A stretch of 64,000 nt of DNA from Anabas testudineus (taxonomy: Eukaryota; Chordata; Actinopteri; Anabantiformes; Anabantidae). Shown in pieces: positions 45,195 through 58,100 of this stretch. Below the pieces are notes generated by a model. The model ran no database searches. It saw only the letters and a program-made list of their open reading frames with translations, and was not told the DNA's origin. Made by a program: the position numbers and the translations under genes. The stretch lies in NCBI RefSeq assembly GCF_900324465.2, contig NC_046618.1:8922063-8986062 (forward strand), written 5' to 3'. Every line of letters starts with the position of its first letter. The first letter of the stretch is position 1.

Positions 45195-46885
45195 TTATTC
45201 TTTTACTTTAATTCTGGAAACATCTGGAACAGCATCAGACTTATTCTGTGTCTTTGGTCCCAGGTCACAGTCAAAGTCTTCATCATCCTCATCTTCTACA
45301 TCGCTAAGGTCGTTATCATCATAATCATCATCACTGTCCAGGTCATCTATGTCCTCCTTTCCTTGTCCGTGCTTCATCTTTTTCTGCTCGCCATCTTCAT
45401 TTTGCTCATTCTGGTCCAAATTTGAATTTATCCTACACAAGATAAAATCAAAATGAGGCAGTGTCAAATGCTATGTCCAAAAAATAAAACTATCTGTGTG
45501 AATAACATTAAACATGGATGGAGAGACTAGAGTGCAAATGCTGTCAGTGAGTTGTTCTTTCCACCTCATTTCCAAGAATCTGCTGTAATATATCTCATTA
45601 TCCACAAGATGGCAGCAAAACAAATGATAATTCATCTGAGTCAGAGGAAGTCAACCCTGGTCTTGGAGAGCCACTGTGCTGCTTGTGTTCCAACTACCAG
45701 TGCCCTTCCTACTGCAAGTTCCTTAGATCAGCTGTGATCAGCCAATCAGAAGCTGGAAGTGCAGTTGCTTGGGAACAAGAAGGGCTGTGGCTCTCAAGGA
45801 CCAGGGTTGGTTTTAAATCTGCGCACATGAACGAACACACACACGCAAACACACACGCGAACACACACAGTGATAATTTAGGACCACTCACGGAATAACG
45901 ATTTCCTCTTTCTTCCCACACTTGCAGCAGATCTCGAGCTGAAGAGAACATGGCTTACAAATGATGTGATATGCATCCTTTACTGTCTTTTGGGAACATC
46001 TGACACTAAAAGAAACAAACACAAATGTATAAATGTCATCAGTTTTCAGAGTGGAACAAGCTATGACAGGTGACCCTTTGATCGTTTGTTCCCCTAAGAG
46101 TTAAAAAAATACATCCAAAACACAACACTGGACTACACAGTGTGACTCACTATGCGAGTCTGACTGCGAGAGCTGAAGCCAAACATAATCCTATTTGATC
46201 ATTTTATAAATTTAAAGAGGAATGAAATCCCAGTTGTTATAAACGTATAACTTTTTAGATAATGTGGGTGATGAATATGCTGATTAACTAACCATAGTAA
46301 TATTTGTTATCTTTTCCTGGGCAATTACTCATGATTATCATAATGAGACAGCAGTTCAGCTCTTACTCCTGAATGTCTGTAGTACCCAGGTGTACTCACC
46401 ATTTTCTGGGCTGTGTTAGTGGCTTGTATTTGTTGTATTTGACTTTCCACTCAAGAACGCCCTTACAGTGTTGACAAAGTCCATTGTGGATCTTTGATTT
46501 TGCTTTCTGCAAGTTGGGAGACATAAGCACACAGATGATGAAAATGTTATTACAATACAAAGCTACAAAAGACATGAAATGACTTTATAATAGGCAATAA
46601 TAACAACTAACAATGAAAACGATGCAAGAAAATGTCGTTTTAGGATGGCTACTGGCGAGTAAAAGTTAAACAGAGCCTAGTGTCTACACAGGAGCACAGT
46701 GTAACATTAATTCAAAACTGTAACGTGCTGTTTGTTGACTAGCTGTACAGGCTATGTAACGTGTAACACCATGGCCGACACACCTTCACTTGTACAGTCG
46801 CTCCATACTTGTCGTTTTTGAACGCAGTGGCGTTTTGATGCTTCTGGCCTCTCGACCGAGATACATTACCCTTTTGAGAACTCAT
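45195..46885 (-). CDS. C9orf85 homologue, small Cys-rich protein
   Basis: Four coding exons on the minus strand, 46885-46784, 46506-46400, 46005-45892 and 45432-45195, join in phase (0, 2, 2) to 186 residues. The start MSSQKGNVSRSRGQKHQNAT and the core match human C9orf85 (uncharacterised, DUF2039 family). Paired cysteines, CQHC, CVRC, CKPC and CCKC, suggest zinc binding, and ILE/ELE-type segments KGVLEWKVKYNKYKPL and SQKTVKDAYHI are conserved. The C-terminus (about residues 110-186) is strongly acidic (DDLDSDDDYDDNDLSDVEDE) and longer than the human tail as I remember it. The molecular function is not known to me. It is head to head with abhd17b across a CCAAT-rich region. A hAT-like MITE lies in the last intron. 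The neighbouring gda and abhd17b confirm the 9q21 block. Confidence 0.92.
45650..45811. mobile_element. hAT-like MITE with inverted ends
   Basis: The left arm at 45651-45673 (CAACCCTGGTCTTGGAGAGCC) and the right arm at 45787-45810 (GGCTCTCAAGGACCAGGGTTG) are near-perfect inverted repeats enclosing about 110 bases. The 'ctggtc-tggagagccac' end resembles hAT-type MITEs of fish. It is non-coding and lies in intron 3 of the C9orf85 homologue. I could not define a clear 8-base target duplication. Confidence 0.7.
45834..45869. repeat. CA-rich low-complexity stretch
   Basis: Imperfect ACACACGC units lie just beyond the donor of exon 3 of the C9orf85 homologue. They may be a by-product of slippage next to the MITE. 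Confidence 0.7.
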
Positions 46886-47399
46886 CCTATTTTCCGATTT
46901 CTAGTCACACATGTCATATGGACACACACGTCCAGCAGCCATGCCCGAGAGCCCAATAACCCGGAAGTAGAAACAGCCATGTGACGTTTTCAAGAGCAAC
47001 TTAATGACCATCCATCTCTTTCAAAAGTGTCTAAAATAAATTAAAACAAAATGTGTTTGTTGGACTAAAGATAGAAAAATTACTTTTTTGCATTAACGCT
47101 AAATAAATGGTTGCTGTCAAATGACGTCACCTACAGGACATTTAAAAACACCCCAGTCGACGCTGATTGGCCTGTGAGTCTGAATAGTAACGTACGATTG
47201 GTTTACGAGACGTCAATCAAAACGTTCGCTCGCCACTCTGCGGCGTAGAGTGGGCACGCCCATACGTAGCCGCGCGTTGTCCTATTGGCCAACTTGTTTC
47301 ACATACGTCGTCGCCATTGGCCAATCAAACTGCCAATCACCGCCTTTGCTTCCCAGCGAGCCAAGATAACAAGCGGAGTAATTTTCGCAGCGACACAGC
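46886..47399. promoter_or_regulatory. bidirectional promoter of C9orf85 homologue and abhd17b
   Basis: About 500 bases separate the C9orf85 start codon (minus) from the probable abhd17b 5' exon (plus). Six CCAAT cores occur within 172 bases: ATTGG at 47166, 47197, 47284 and 47316, and CCAAT at 47321 and 47333. The part from 47190 to 47400 is CpG-rich. There is no TATA box. These are typical traits of bidirectional CpG promoters driven by NF-Y. Confidence 0.65.
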
Positions 47400-47892
47400 G
47401 GTGATGTTTCAGAGGGAGGCGACGGAGCTGTGAGCTGCCGGCAAACCACCAAACCACCAAACCACCACGGACGTTTACGAGGACTGAGACGAGTCTACGT
47501 TTTGTCCACTAGACCCATGTCGCCGCTCAGCTCTGCAGACTTGGACGTCATGAATGAGTCGGTCTCGTTATTATTCAGGACCATATGTTGAGAAACCCGA
47601 CGGGAGGAAACAGACACGACGGTTTCGGAGCGTGTGAACTGGCCGGCTAGCTAATAGTAACTCCCAGCTGTGTCCTCAACACGGATATAGCTACACTCAA
47701 GTCACATCACTGACAAATAGGACACGGGACAGAGGATAATCTTGCCGAAGATAGCCTGTTCAATCTGCTGCTGTCGACAAGACGACAAAATAGTAGGCTT
47801 GGTGCGAAGATAACACCTGGCTACGGCGACATCGGTCAACACTGTCACCTCTAAATACAAGAGATCACAAGAAGCGTCCAGCCGCTGCACAG
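47400..47892 (+). other. abhd17b: probable non-coding first exon of abhd17b
   Basis: GC-rich DNA precedes a good donor (CACAG|GTAAC, intron starting at 47893) and lies 1.9 kb upstream of the first coding exon. It includes short ACCACCAA repeats at about 47444-47468. No acceptable long frame begins here. The exon is inferred from position, composition and the donor; its 5' end is not defined. Confidence 0.5.
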
Positions 47893-49774
47893 GTAACACT
47901 AATGTTGTTGGGATCCATTATCTGTCCAGTTGTAGAAGATAAACCTGTGGGTTGTGTTGCTCCCTATCTGACCCTCACTTTGGTGATGCATAGTGTCCAG
48001 TCACTTGAAACTGAACCTCCACAAACCATCATCGGGTCGCTGTAATCTGGCAGAACAAACATTTCTGTCTCTACCACCACCATTTTACAGTAAATCGCAG
48101 TGGGCTCCGTGGCCGGGAGACTATGGATTATTTGGGGGGATAATGTGGAGCAAAGAGCCTCTACTAACGTATTTTGCAGCTCGGACTCTTGTGGGATGTC
48201 ACAGCATCCAGCTGAAGTAGCATTCCCAAATTACAAGTGGCTATAGAAAGTATTCACCCTATTATGTCACTGACACAGCCAATTGTTTATATCCGAAGCA
48301 CACACGTAGTTGAGTCAGCTGTGTGTAATCAAGAGGCAACAGGGGGATTTTTAGCTTTACTACTAATATTATTTATTTTCAAGGTCCTTCAGCTGGTTTG
48401 ATTTTCTTGTACAGCTACTGTATATCATGACAACAAAGGAAAGGACAATTACACTCAATTGCAAGGTGAAACTGTAACTTAAAACAACCCAACACTGTAA
48501 TTATCCCTCAAAATAAACCGTGGACAACTGCGAAAGAAGGAAAAAAGCTGTACATTCACAGAGGAAGGTTCAGAAAATTAAGGATTGTCTGAGATGTGTG
48601 AATGAGAAGCAGTCAGCAATGTAGTCTGGGTGGTTTGTCAGTTCTAGTTATACCAGGGAAAGTCACTGTTTAAAAATAAAAAACTCACATGACATTATTG
48701 CCAGTGTTTGCCTGAAGGTATGAGGAAGATTAAAATAAAGTGGAAGAAGGCTCAGGTGTACCATCTTTTAGTGTAATCCAAACATCAGTGTGTGTGCACA
48801 TCAGCACACACACACCTATTCTCTACCTTGAAGCTGTGGCAGCAGTGATAACACTAATGTGATGCTTTTTTTCCAAAATTGAAAGCAGTAGGTCTTATCA
48901 GTAGGCCAAACCTCCACTGCAGTGGTGTCAAACAATAGTACTGTAATGTCCTGTATTGATCAAATCCAGACCTCAGTTTATTCAAGAATCCGTGGCATGG
49001 CTTGAAATTAGTTCCCATTAAACTTGACAAAACTTCAGCTGTGTTGTCACTAGTAGCAAAGAAGGTCCTTTTGTAGTTACAGGAGTCAAATTAAAAAGCA
49101 CCCCCCCCCCAAAAAAACGACTTCAGAAACCAACTTGGTAATCCTAATCGACATTTTGTCACATTGACCAACTAGCTTTGTGTCATGAAAACAAGCTTGG
49201 CTGATATCTCCAGACCTCAAAGACCTCAAAGTCTGGGAGGTAACATTAGGCTGGGGCTCAGGTGCAGCATGAAACTAGAAAGTCTTTCAAGTCAGTACTG
49301 TCTGAGCGATTGTGGAGCCACGGGGCAGATAGAGTGAACAGTCGTGGTCAGCAGTATAATTTATTTATTAATATTAATTAAAATAATTCCTGGCTGTAGA
49401 GAGCCATGTATTTGGGAGAGGTGAACTGATAGGGCATTAAAAGAAAAAAGGACAGCATCACAGCTTTTCCACATAACAAAGACAAGTGTTTATACTGTAT
49501 TTTTGGATAGCGTTTCATTCATTCAGAGAGAACAAGAATGCTGTGGAATGAATTTGCTTTTGTGGTGTTTTCCTTGTGATCAGTCTGGAGGGGATGCAGC
49601 AGCAGATAATGTTTCAGTTGTTTGAGAGATCCCAAATTCTTTTGTTTGATCAAGCGACATCTGCTTTCTCTACCTTGTTAGTTATTAAAGGCAATTATTA
49701 TATTCAGTCTACTGATGAAATGTATTTGTTTGTGTTTTAACCACATTCACTCTCCCTGCCTTAGTGTTTTGAGG
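47893..49774 (+). other. abhd17b: abhd17b 5' intron
   Basis: Non-coding DNA lies between the probable 5' UTR exon and the first coding exon. It contains a small Tc1-like end fragment at 48235-48262 and a C11 run at 49102-49112. The acceptor is probably near 49760, after the pyrimidine-rich 'ctctccctgccttag'. Confidence 0.45.
48235..48262 (+). mobile_element. Tc1-like terminal repeat fragment
   Basis: AGTGGCTATAGAAAGTATTC followed by ACCCTATT matches the ends of Tc1-like elements such as the copy at 35880-36730. No partner end was found, so it is a small relic. Sequence to about 48550 may belong to the same element but is too diverged to say. Confidence 0.5.
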
Positions 49775-52137
49775 ATGAACCACTTATCCATCAGCGAGCT
49801 ATGTTGCCTGTTCTGCTGTCCACCGTGCCCAAGCAAGATTGCCTCTAAGCTGGCCTTCCTGCCCCCAGAGCCCACCTACAGTCTCATGTGTGATGACAGT
49901 GGCAGCAGATGGACGCTGCACCTCTCGGAGCGTGCCGACTGGCAGTACTCAGCCCGTGAGAAGGATGCCATCGAATGTTTCATGACACGCACATCAAGAG
50001 GAAACCGCATTGCCTGCATGTTTGTCCGCTGCTCACCCAGTGCTCGTTACACTTTATTATTCTCCCATGGAAATGCAGTGGACTTGGGCCAGATGAGCAG
50101 TTTCTACATTGGCCTGGGTTCACGGATCAACTGCAATGTCTTTTCCTACGACTACTCAGGTTACGGCGCCAGCTCTGGGAAGCCCTCGGAGAAGAATCTG
50201 TATGCTGATGTAGACGCTGCCTGGCATGCACTTCGGTCAAGGTAAGGAGAGTTGATGATGATAGAGGGGAGATGGGGGGAACCTGAGTAATTCAGGAGCG
50301 ATGAAATGCCTTGATAAAAGAATAACCGAATAGCATGCAGATGCTATAATTGATTCAAAAAGAGCAGAGACATAAGCCTCACGGGTGGGGCTAAGAACGA
50401 AACTGGTGACAGGATCTTTACTCTTTAAACCAAAATGATAAAGCTTGATAAGCACTGCATGATTTGAACTTAAATTTATTGAATGACGTCAAAACCACAT
50501 TTTAAGAGGAAATTGAAGTAACACAAAACAGATTAAGAAAGTTAGAGATAGATGTGTGCAGTAAAAATGGAAATGTTTCTTTTTTATTATTGTCCAGGGA
50601 ATATCTACAGCTATGGGGAAGTTTTTCAAGACGATGTAGATTGATAAGGATAATCAGAGAGACGAGGGCGTAGCGAGAGTGAAAAGATGTCAGTAGGCTA
50701 CAGAAGGAGCTGTCTGAAGGAGTGATTAGATTCAGCCAGATAAAACAATGGGAGGAGAGATGAGGAACATAAGTTTAGTAGGGATGACATGATGTTCTCG
50801 TAGGCAATAATAAAAAGCATGGTCCAATGATAATGCTGGCCAGGAATATGTAGGTGTGAGTGGGTGCTCTGCTGCATCTTTTTTGCTCTCCAGGCTATGA
50901 ATAGAATGATTATCATTTTCTGTATATTTATGAGCTGATATTTAGCTTCAACTATCTGGGATTTTACAACTGACAAAAACATATAACTGTAGTGAACTAA
51001 CCAATGACTTCTCGATCCCAATCATGTCATCCCATTTTCTTAATAGGTTTTTTCCCTAAAACAGTGTCTTTACACTATGTAAGCAGGGTTCATCAGTTCA
51101 TATGTTCCCAGGTCCCTCACTTCCTTCCACCAATATTTAAGGACACTTTGCTTATTGTCTTACACGCTCTCGTCATCTCCTTCTTTTGTCCTTTGTAACA
51201 CCATTTGTGGTTCTTGAGTAGGTTAAGTTATACAGAACTCTGTAATTTGATTCCACAAACCAATTATTATTTTAACTGACGTCCGTTTATTTGTTTGAGT
51301 CACTTTTCAAGCAAATATGGTTGTAAAATATATTTTTATTGGGACTGTTGAGGCAGGAAAAGCTGTTTCAAGATGGTACTTAAGGGTTTGGGAAATTGTG
51401 ATGGGTATTTTATCAAACTTGTCTGACATTCGGTAGATGAAATAGTTTACAGATTGACCTGCGGTGAGACTGACACATGCGTGCGAGACAGATGCTATCA
51501 GCAAACACCTACTTCAGTCGAGAACAGGATGTGGAGGAGGATTTTTACAATGTTTATCTTAATTTCTCTGTGTGAAATGAATGTGTCCATCATATTTGTG
51601 CCTTGTTTATGTGGATGAGGGAGAAAGGAAAATCTTGTCCAGTTGGCCAAGAGGTTGTTTTTGTATACTTCCTGCTGGAAGGCAAACAAATGACTAAGAG
51701 AGGACATGGGGTATGTTCACTCAGGAAAGTTGAGTGCTGGAAGAGACTCAACCATAAAAATGAAAAACTAGGATAGTGTAGTTTGCCCCTCTTCTGTCAG
51801 TGCTGATGTGGGTGTATGTTCTTTCTGTAGTAAATGAAGACACGGGCACTGCAGAGATTCAAAAGTGCTGATGAATAATGCTGGGGGAGTCACTTGCAAC
51901 ACAATGTTACTGTTTCTTTAGCTACTGACTTCAGCTGGGAATCTCTTTCAACACTTCTTTTACATCTTGCACCATCTCTACCATTTTCTATTCCAGTCTC
52001 AGCCTTCTGTAAATAAGCTCTTTGTAAAATGAGGAACTGACAAGTTAAACAGGAAACTCTTGATCATAAAAGCTCGACATACAGGAAATAAACCACTGCT
52101 GTGAAGAAGAACCCGCTTTTCTGTTGGCTAGACTGTG

Positions 52138-52169
<32 letters not shown>

Positions 52170-55100
52170 TGTGTGTGTAATGTTGAAACCTTTCTGTACA
52201 TCGCATCCTTTATTTAAGCAGATACCAAAGATTTATTTACAGTTTTGAATGTGACAGAGATTAGGGAGGAAAAACACACAAAAGATCTTCAGGATAAATA
52301 GATTTTTTTTTCCAAACAACCATTTACTACTTGAAACAGAAAGTTGTTAAAGCTCATGTGTTGCTCTCCTCTTCATAGGTTTTTTTTATTTTTTTTTATT
52401 TCTCTTTTCCAGCTCACTTATTATTGTTGATACACAAAGGAATCTCCCACACATTTATGTGACAGTCCAGAAATTGGCCTTCAAATTTCATTTAATCTAA
52501 GCACACCAAAACAGACATTGTATCAAAGAATCTTTGATGATTTGTGTGTCAAGCAGCAGGTGGTAACAGCGGTAAAACAACAAAGGGCCTTTCACATGCA
52601 TTTACTAATTTTTAGAACATGCATTGAGGTGTTTTCACTGTGTATTGATCCCCAAATTAAAACCTTTCTTTTTTTCTTTTCTTGTTTTTTTCTTTTAGTT
52701 CAGCCCAATAGTAAAAGTTGACATTGCCTGGCACTTCCTCTGCAGGCATCTTTGCCAGAGTTTCGTGTATAGCACATGAGCTAGCCAGAGCTAGCTTAAG
52801 AAACCAGCGTGGTATAGTTAATACTACTAGAGGAAAGATGACCACACCCCACTCAGATTCCTAGCAAATTTTGTGGGACAATTGCTGAAGGTCCCACGTT
52901 AAAGCTCATCCTTTTCTGTATGAAAAGTCCGGCTGGGAAGACCAGAGCTTCTTTCTCTGAGAGATTGAGTTATAGATGTCTTTCTTTGATCCAAGTAAAC
53001 ATGTCACAGAGACTGGCTGAAAAATGTGATGAGACTGTATAGTCATCTATTGGGGGGGAATGGAGAAGAGAAGAGGCCCAAGAACAGACCCCTGTGGCAC
53101 ACCTTTGGAGAGGCAATGACAGCTGCACACCTTTCCTTCCCAAGATGCTTAATTCAGAAAGTGCAAATTGGAGGATCTAGTGATTTTGGCAAGGGCTACA
53201 GACTGAGTAGAATTAAAACTGAGCAATAGGCCAAAACTTTTGCTGTCTGAGGAAGGGAAATTTCTGTAGACATCAGACTAGCAGTAATGGAATGCTGATG
53301 TCTAAAAAGCTTCCCTACTGTTTCTTTTTTGTAATGAATTCTGATCCGTGTGATGCTGCCAATTACATTCAGCAGAATAGTAGTGAATTGTCTTGAATTC
53401 ACTTGCCAATGAACAGCTCTGAGGTCATAGTCTATATTGGCACTACATCATTTTCCTAGGCTAACTAAAATGGAACAACTCATTCAGATAGGGAGAACAT
53501 TTGCCTACTAGTATTACAGAATGCTTTCACTGGAACAAGGGAGCTGTATTGGCACATGATGTAAATCAGCTGTTGATTACTCAGTCTCAGACATTGAGAC
53601 TGATAGGAGACAGGAACTGTCTTACATGGTTTTGTTAAACCGGGAAGAAGATCTTAAAGATCATATGAGAAGCTTTCAGAACATGGAAATATTTTTAACT
53701 TTCAAGAAGGTATTTAAAAAACCTCAACTTGCTTGCGTAGTTTCACAGTTGACAGTCCCTGAGCACAGTTCCCTCTGACACTTGCAGTAAAGACGAGTTG
53801 GACAGGATTGGATTACTAAGTGAATGCTTATTTTCTCAGAAGTGTTTTTGTTAGGCATTTACATAGTTGTAATTATGTAACTGTGACCTTTTGAAGCAGT
53901 TCATGCACAGATTAAACTTAACACTTGAGTCAGTTTATGCTTGTAGGATTTCACCTTTTATACGTGGTTCTACTTGCTCAAGTGATATTTTGTGATGGGA
54001 GGAAAGGTGTATGGATCAGCAAAGCTAATGTTAGTCTAACTTCACAACTAAACTGAATTTATGGAAAATAAAGTCCTGAAAGTACAGATTTTGTTAAGTC
54101 TAGTTGTAAGGTAATGTAAGGATAAAAAATTACACTGACAAGACCAATTAGAGTTAATTATATTATAATATAATAATCACCTTTCTTATTGTGCAGAGGT
54201 GCCTAAAAAAGTGACCTGTGAGTGTATATTATCATATTTTATGTGAATTATGTGTTGCTGTCTGTGTCCAATGTCTGTGATCACTGGTGGACTCTGCCAG
54301 TCAAAGGTGACTGTGTGATAGAAAGTGGGTACAACCCAGCCTTTTGACCCCGCTGAACATGTGCGAGCTAGATCGTGTTTGTCACATCAAAAGGCCTCTC
54401 TACATGGCCTCGCATTAGTCAGTTTTCTGCATTCCTCGTGCACATCTCTTATGTCAGATCATCCGTGCAGCCTGAAGAAGAGAGTGCTCTCTAATCTGTC
54501 TGTTTGTTGTACTATGTCAGTCTTATGATTAAGCAGTAGGCAGATTTATCTTCTCTCAAGCAGGTTCCTTTCACTTTACTCCACAGTCATACGGCAGCAG
54601 GCAACCTCCTGTCACTTCAGTAACAGTCAACCAACAAAACACTCCCCCATGCACACAGATACTCAGTGTTTTTTTTAGTCACACCACATGAGGCACTCCC
54701 TCACCTGAGCAGGGAGTGGGTCCAGTGAGTCACCATATGATTCAGCAGGTATACGCACTCGTGCATCATCATCATCATCATCATAAGAGTACAAATACTA
54801 ACAAAAGAATGTTTTTCTGTTTATTGTACCACCTTAAAAGAAAACAAGAAAAGGATCCATTTTGTTGACTAACAGTTGACCAAGCTGACGAAAGTTATTA
54901 ACACACTTCCCCTTCTTCACCGTGTGTGTTTTCCACTACAGACTAGCACTGTATCATTTTCTTTTCCCTCTGAGATGGAGGCGGGCCTGCAGTCAATCCT
55001 GCTAGTCTAATATTGAGCAGTAGCCTAGCAACTGATTTCCAATAAGCTTTCTGACTGAGGTCTTCTCACAGCGTGGCCAGTAAAAACAAATGAGGAAAAA

Positions 55101-58100
55101 TCGCTGGTCTCTGGTCAATCATCTTATTGATCAAAAATCACACTCCATTTATCTTCTGCAGTCTTCAATAACAAGTAGACCTTTTGCAGCACTGTATATT
55201 GTTTTTTGACTTTAAATATCAGTTCTGGTTGGGTTGATGAAGCCAGTAGACAAATAGCGCTTCAGTAAAGGATGTCCCTGTTGTAGTGCAGATGGTTCAC
55301 TAATCTGTTAAACATACCAGTACTTATGTTCCGGATATCCTAAAATATCTATATATCATACTGACAGCTATAGGATGAGAATATTTTTGATCTTCAGTAG
55401 GCAAGAGCTACGCAACCAAAAGGGAGGTGGAATAGGGGAACAAGGGAGGATGTGATGCTTAGATTGGATTTCTGTCAGGAGAGTAAATTGGGGTAGAATC
55501 AAGCTAGTGGAGGTTTATTCAAGCTGAAAGGCAGTGGAGTAAATTGTAGACTAGCGTTAGCTAGTCCACAGGAGATTGCATTTGTGTGGAGTTGGGTTGG
55601 TCAAAGCCTGATGTAGTGCTGTTCCAACTCGAGTGCAGCTGCAGTTCCGTCCTCCTTCCATGACGTTTCTTGAATATATGTAGTGCATCTAACAGTGCCA
55701 AGATATCAGGATGCAATGGTGGCGACCTATCGCTGACCTTTGTGCAAGTGGCACCTCATAGATTTAATTCAATCAGGTTTTTTGTCCTCAAGCAAAACAC
55801 AGGCATAATTTTGTGATAAGTGTAAAGATACTACATGCCAAGTTACGTTTGGGGACAGTGTTTACCATCAAATATCATTTCACATTATGGCTGAACTGTA
55901 AAGCAGGTTTTAGTTGACCCTCTGGGTATTAACAATGAAGGAGCTTTATAATTTAGTGACTCCGTGTGGTGAGTGTTTAGCTCTCTTAGGATTGGCCAAG
56001 CTTTCTTGGCCTGATATGGTCTGACTAGATAAGCAAGTCATTTTTTTTTCTGAAGAAATAACAGATAAAGTTCTACTTAAAAGATACATTTTTTTTCCTA
56101 GTTTAAACTTCTGTTGAACCTGGGAGTGTACTTTTACTTGTAAATGTCATCTAGAAAGCCTTAATGTTGAACAATTATCCCTAAATCAACAGGATGGCAG
56201 TCATCTCTGATTCTTCCAAGCATCTTATGAATTCTGCCTTACGGTATTTACACTTTTAAGTTAAAGTGCTGCTGAAAAAATCTGGAAAGTCTTGAGGTTT
56301 TTAGGCTTCTTAGAAACAACCTTTCCAGAATATAGATTGGACCAAAGTGGAGTTCTGATTTAACCGTGACTAACCTTTTTTAATTTTAATGACAAATTAT
56401 TGACATTGCACTAAACGAGAGGTTATTAAAGCACTGGGACATTCACTTACAAATGGCAAAAGCTGTTTGGGGCCAATGCCTTTTTTTTTTTTTCTTTCTT
56501 TATATGCTTCATACAAAAAACTTGAGCTATCAGTCCCCTACAGCAGCTACATTGTGTTGTATCGTTGAGATTAGCTTTCACATCTGGGAATAGTGCGCAT
56601 TATGATCAGAAAACGTTGAGAGTTAGTGGTGTTGTCAACAGCAGCACCCAGCAGCCTGTGGTAATGCTTTCCCATGCCGTGCCAGGATTTTCATCCCTAT
56701 TTATTCATTGAAGGCCAAGTGACACACCAACAGTAAACAGCTGCTGTATTCATGCTAATAACAAGGCTGTGGCTCTGTGTGTACATTTCCATGTTCTGTC
56801 TAGAGTGTAAGTGCCTGCACTTATGTCTGTCTTCGTAGCAGCAGGCCTGCATTACTGCAGCTCGTTCTCTTGCAAAGGCTGTGTTAGAGGTGTGCGTCTG
56901 TGTCTGTGTGTGTGCGTCTGTGACCTGTTCCTAATTTAGTGTAGTCTCAAACTTTCATGTTTTTTTCTCATCACATCATAGGAGTACGGGGGCAGAGGCT
57001 GTAACGTTGATCCTCTAATGCTGGTGTTCCTAATTGTAATTATAAAGTGGAGCAGGGATTTTGTAAGGCTGGTTCTGGCTGTTTACTATGCACTATCCAG
57101 CAGCGCAGTGGCAGAGACAGTGATGCAGTGTTCTCAGAGTAGGTTTCAGGTCGTCAGCTGACTGCTTGCTTGCTAATGGGTCACGTTCTTCGTAATCAGC
57201 TGTGGAATGTCTTCTCTTCCCCTCTTGCCTCTCTCTCACTCTCACTCTTCGTTTCTCTTGCACCCTCACTCCAGTATCAGTGTCTCTTTTGCTCTTGTTC
57301 TGCTTGTTTTGTTCTCATTCCCCCTCCTCCTTTCTAAATCATGAGACTACAGTGCTGCTCCTCTGTACTCGGCTGCTCTCAAAAGCAGCAGTACCACATC
57401 TTGGTGTGCTAGTTTTAGGAGGGTATAAGTCGCTGTGGCATTATGTTTCAGCCCGTAATAGAGTAGGAGTAAGACCCACTTAGCACACAGGTATGTGTTT
57501 GCTTAATGGAGGAGCGTGTGGGGTGGGAATAAGAGAATGATGGGAGACTAATTGGCAGTGTGAGTCATTACTATGCTACAACAAGTGTCCTTTTGAAAAA
57601 CACTTTAGGCCAGTTATCTATAACACTTAACTGGTGGACTGCAAAATATAAGTTCTGTTTTTTCTCTTAAGCTGCTTTTTCTAATAGCACAAAAGTCCTA
57701 ACTGGATGCGTGCCAAATTCTGTGTGCTTGTAGAGTACTCACAGTTTAACCAAATATAGCTCTATCTACTGTAAAATATCCTGTTCATGGTCAGTGAAAG
57801 TGGGAAATTCAAATATTCTGTGTTTTTGTCTTTTTCTTGCAGGTATGGTATCCGACCAGAGAACGTGATTGTGTATGGCCAAAGCATTGGCACTGTCCCC
57901 TCTGTGGACCTGGCTTCCCGCTATGAGAGTGCTGCAGTCATCCTCCACTCCCCGCTCACCTCTGGCATGAGGGTGGCCTTTCCCGACACCAAGAAGACCT
58001 ACTGCTTTGACGCCTTCCCAAAGTGAGTGCACCACACAGACAGATGGCATGTGAGAGAGCCAGGCTAAATGTTATGACGCATAATGCCTCAGGCAATCTA

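Larger units (their letters stand above)
50242..57842 (+). other. abhd17b: abhd17b large coding intron
   Basis: The 7.6-kb intron runs from GTAAGG to TTGCAG. It holds a TGCG/TG microsatellite (52136-52178), an ATC run (54765-54784) and several T runs. No gene on either strand is supported. The frame-like stretch at 53026-53229 may be an old dispersed repeat, but I cannot name it. Confidence 0.7.

Noticed and set aside
45114-45425. Plus-strand hydrophobic frame of 103 codons resembling a membrane protein
   Set aside because: It is antisense to the acidic exon of the C9orf85 homologue. Asp/Glu codons read as Ile/Val/Phe/Leu on the other strand.
53026-53229. Possible coding fragment (includes [17 protein letters not shown])
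   Set aside because: It lies within the abhd17b intron. It feels like a dispersed repeat, but I could not assign it to any family.
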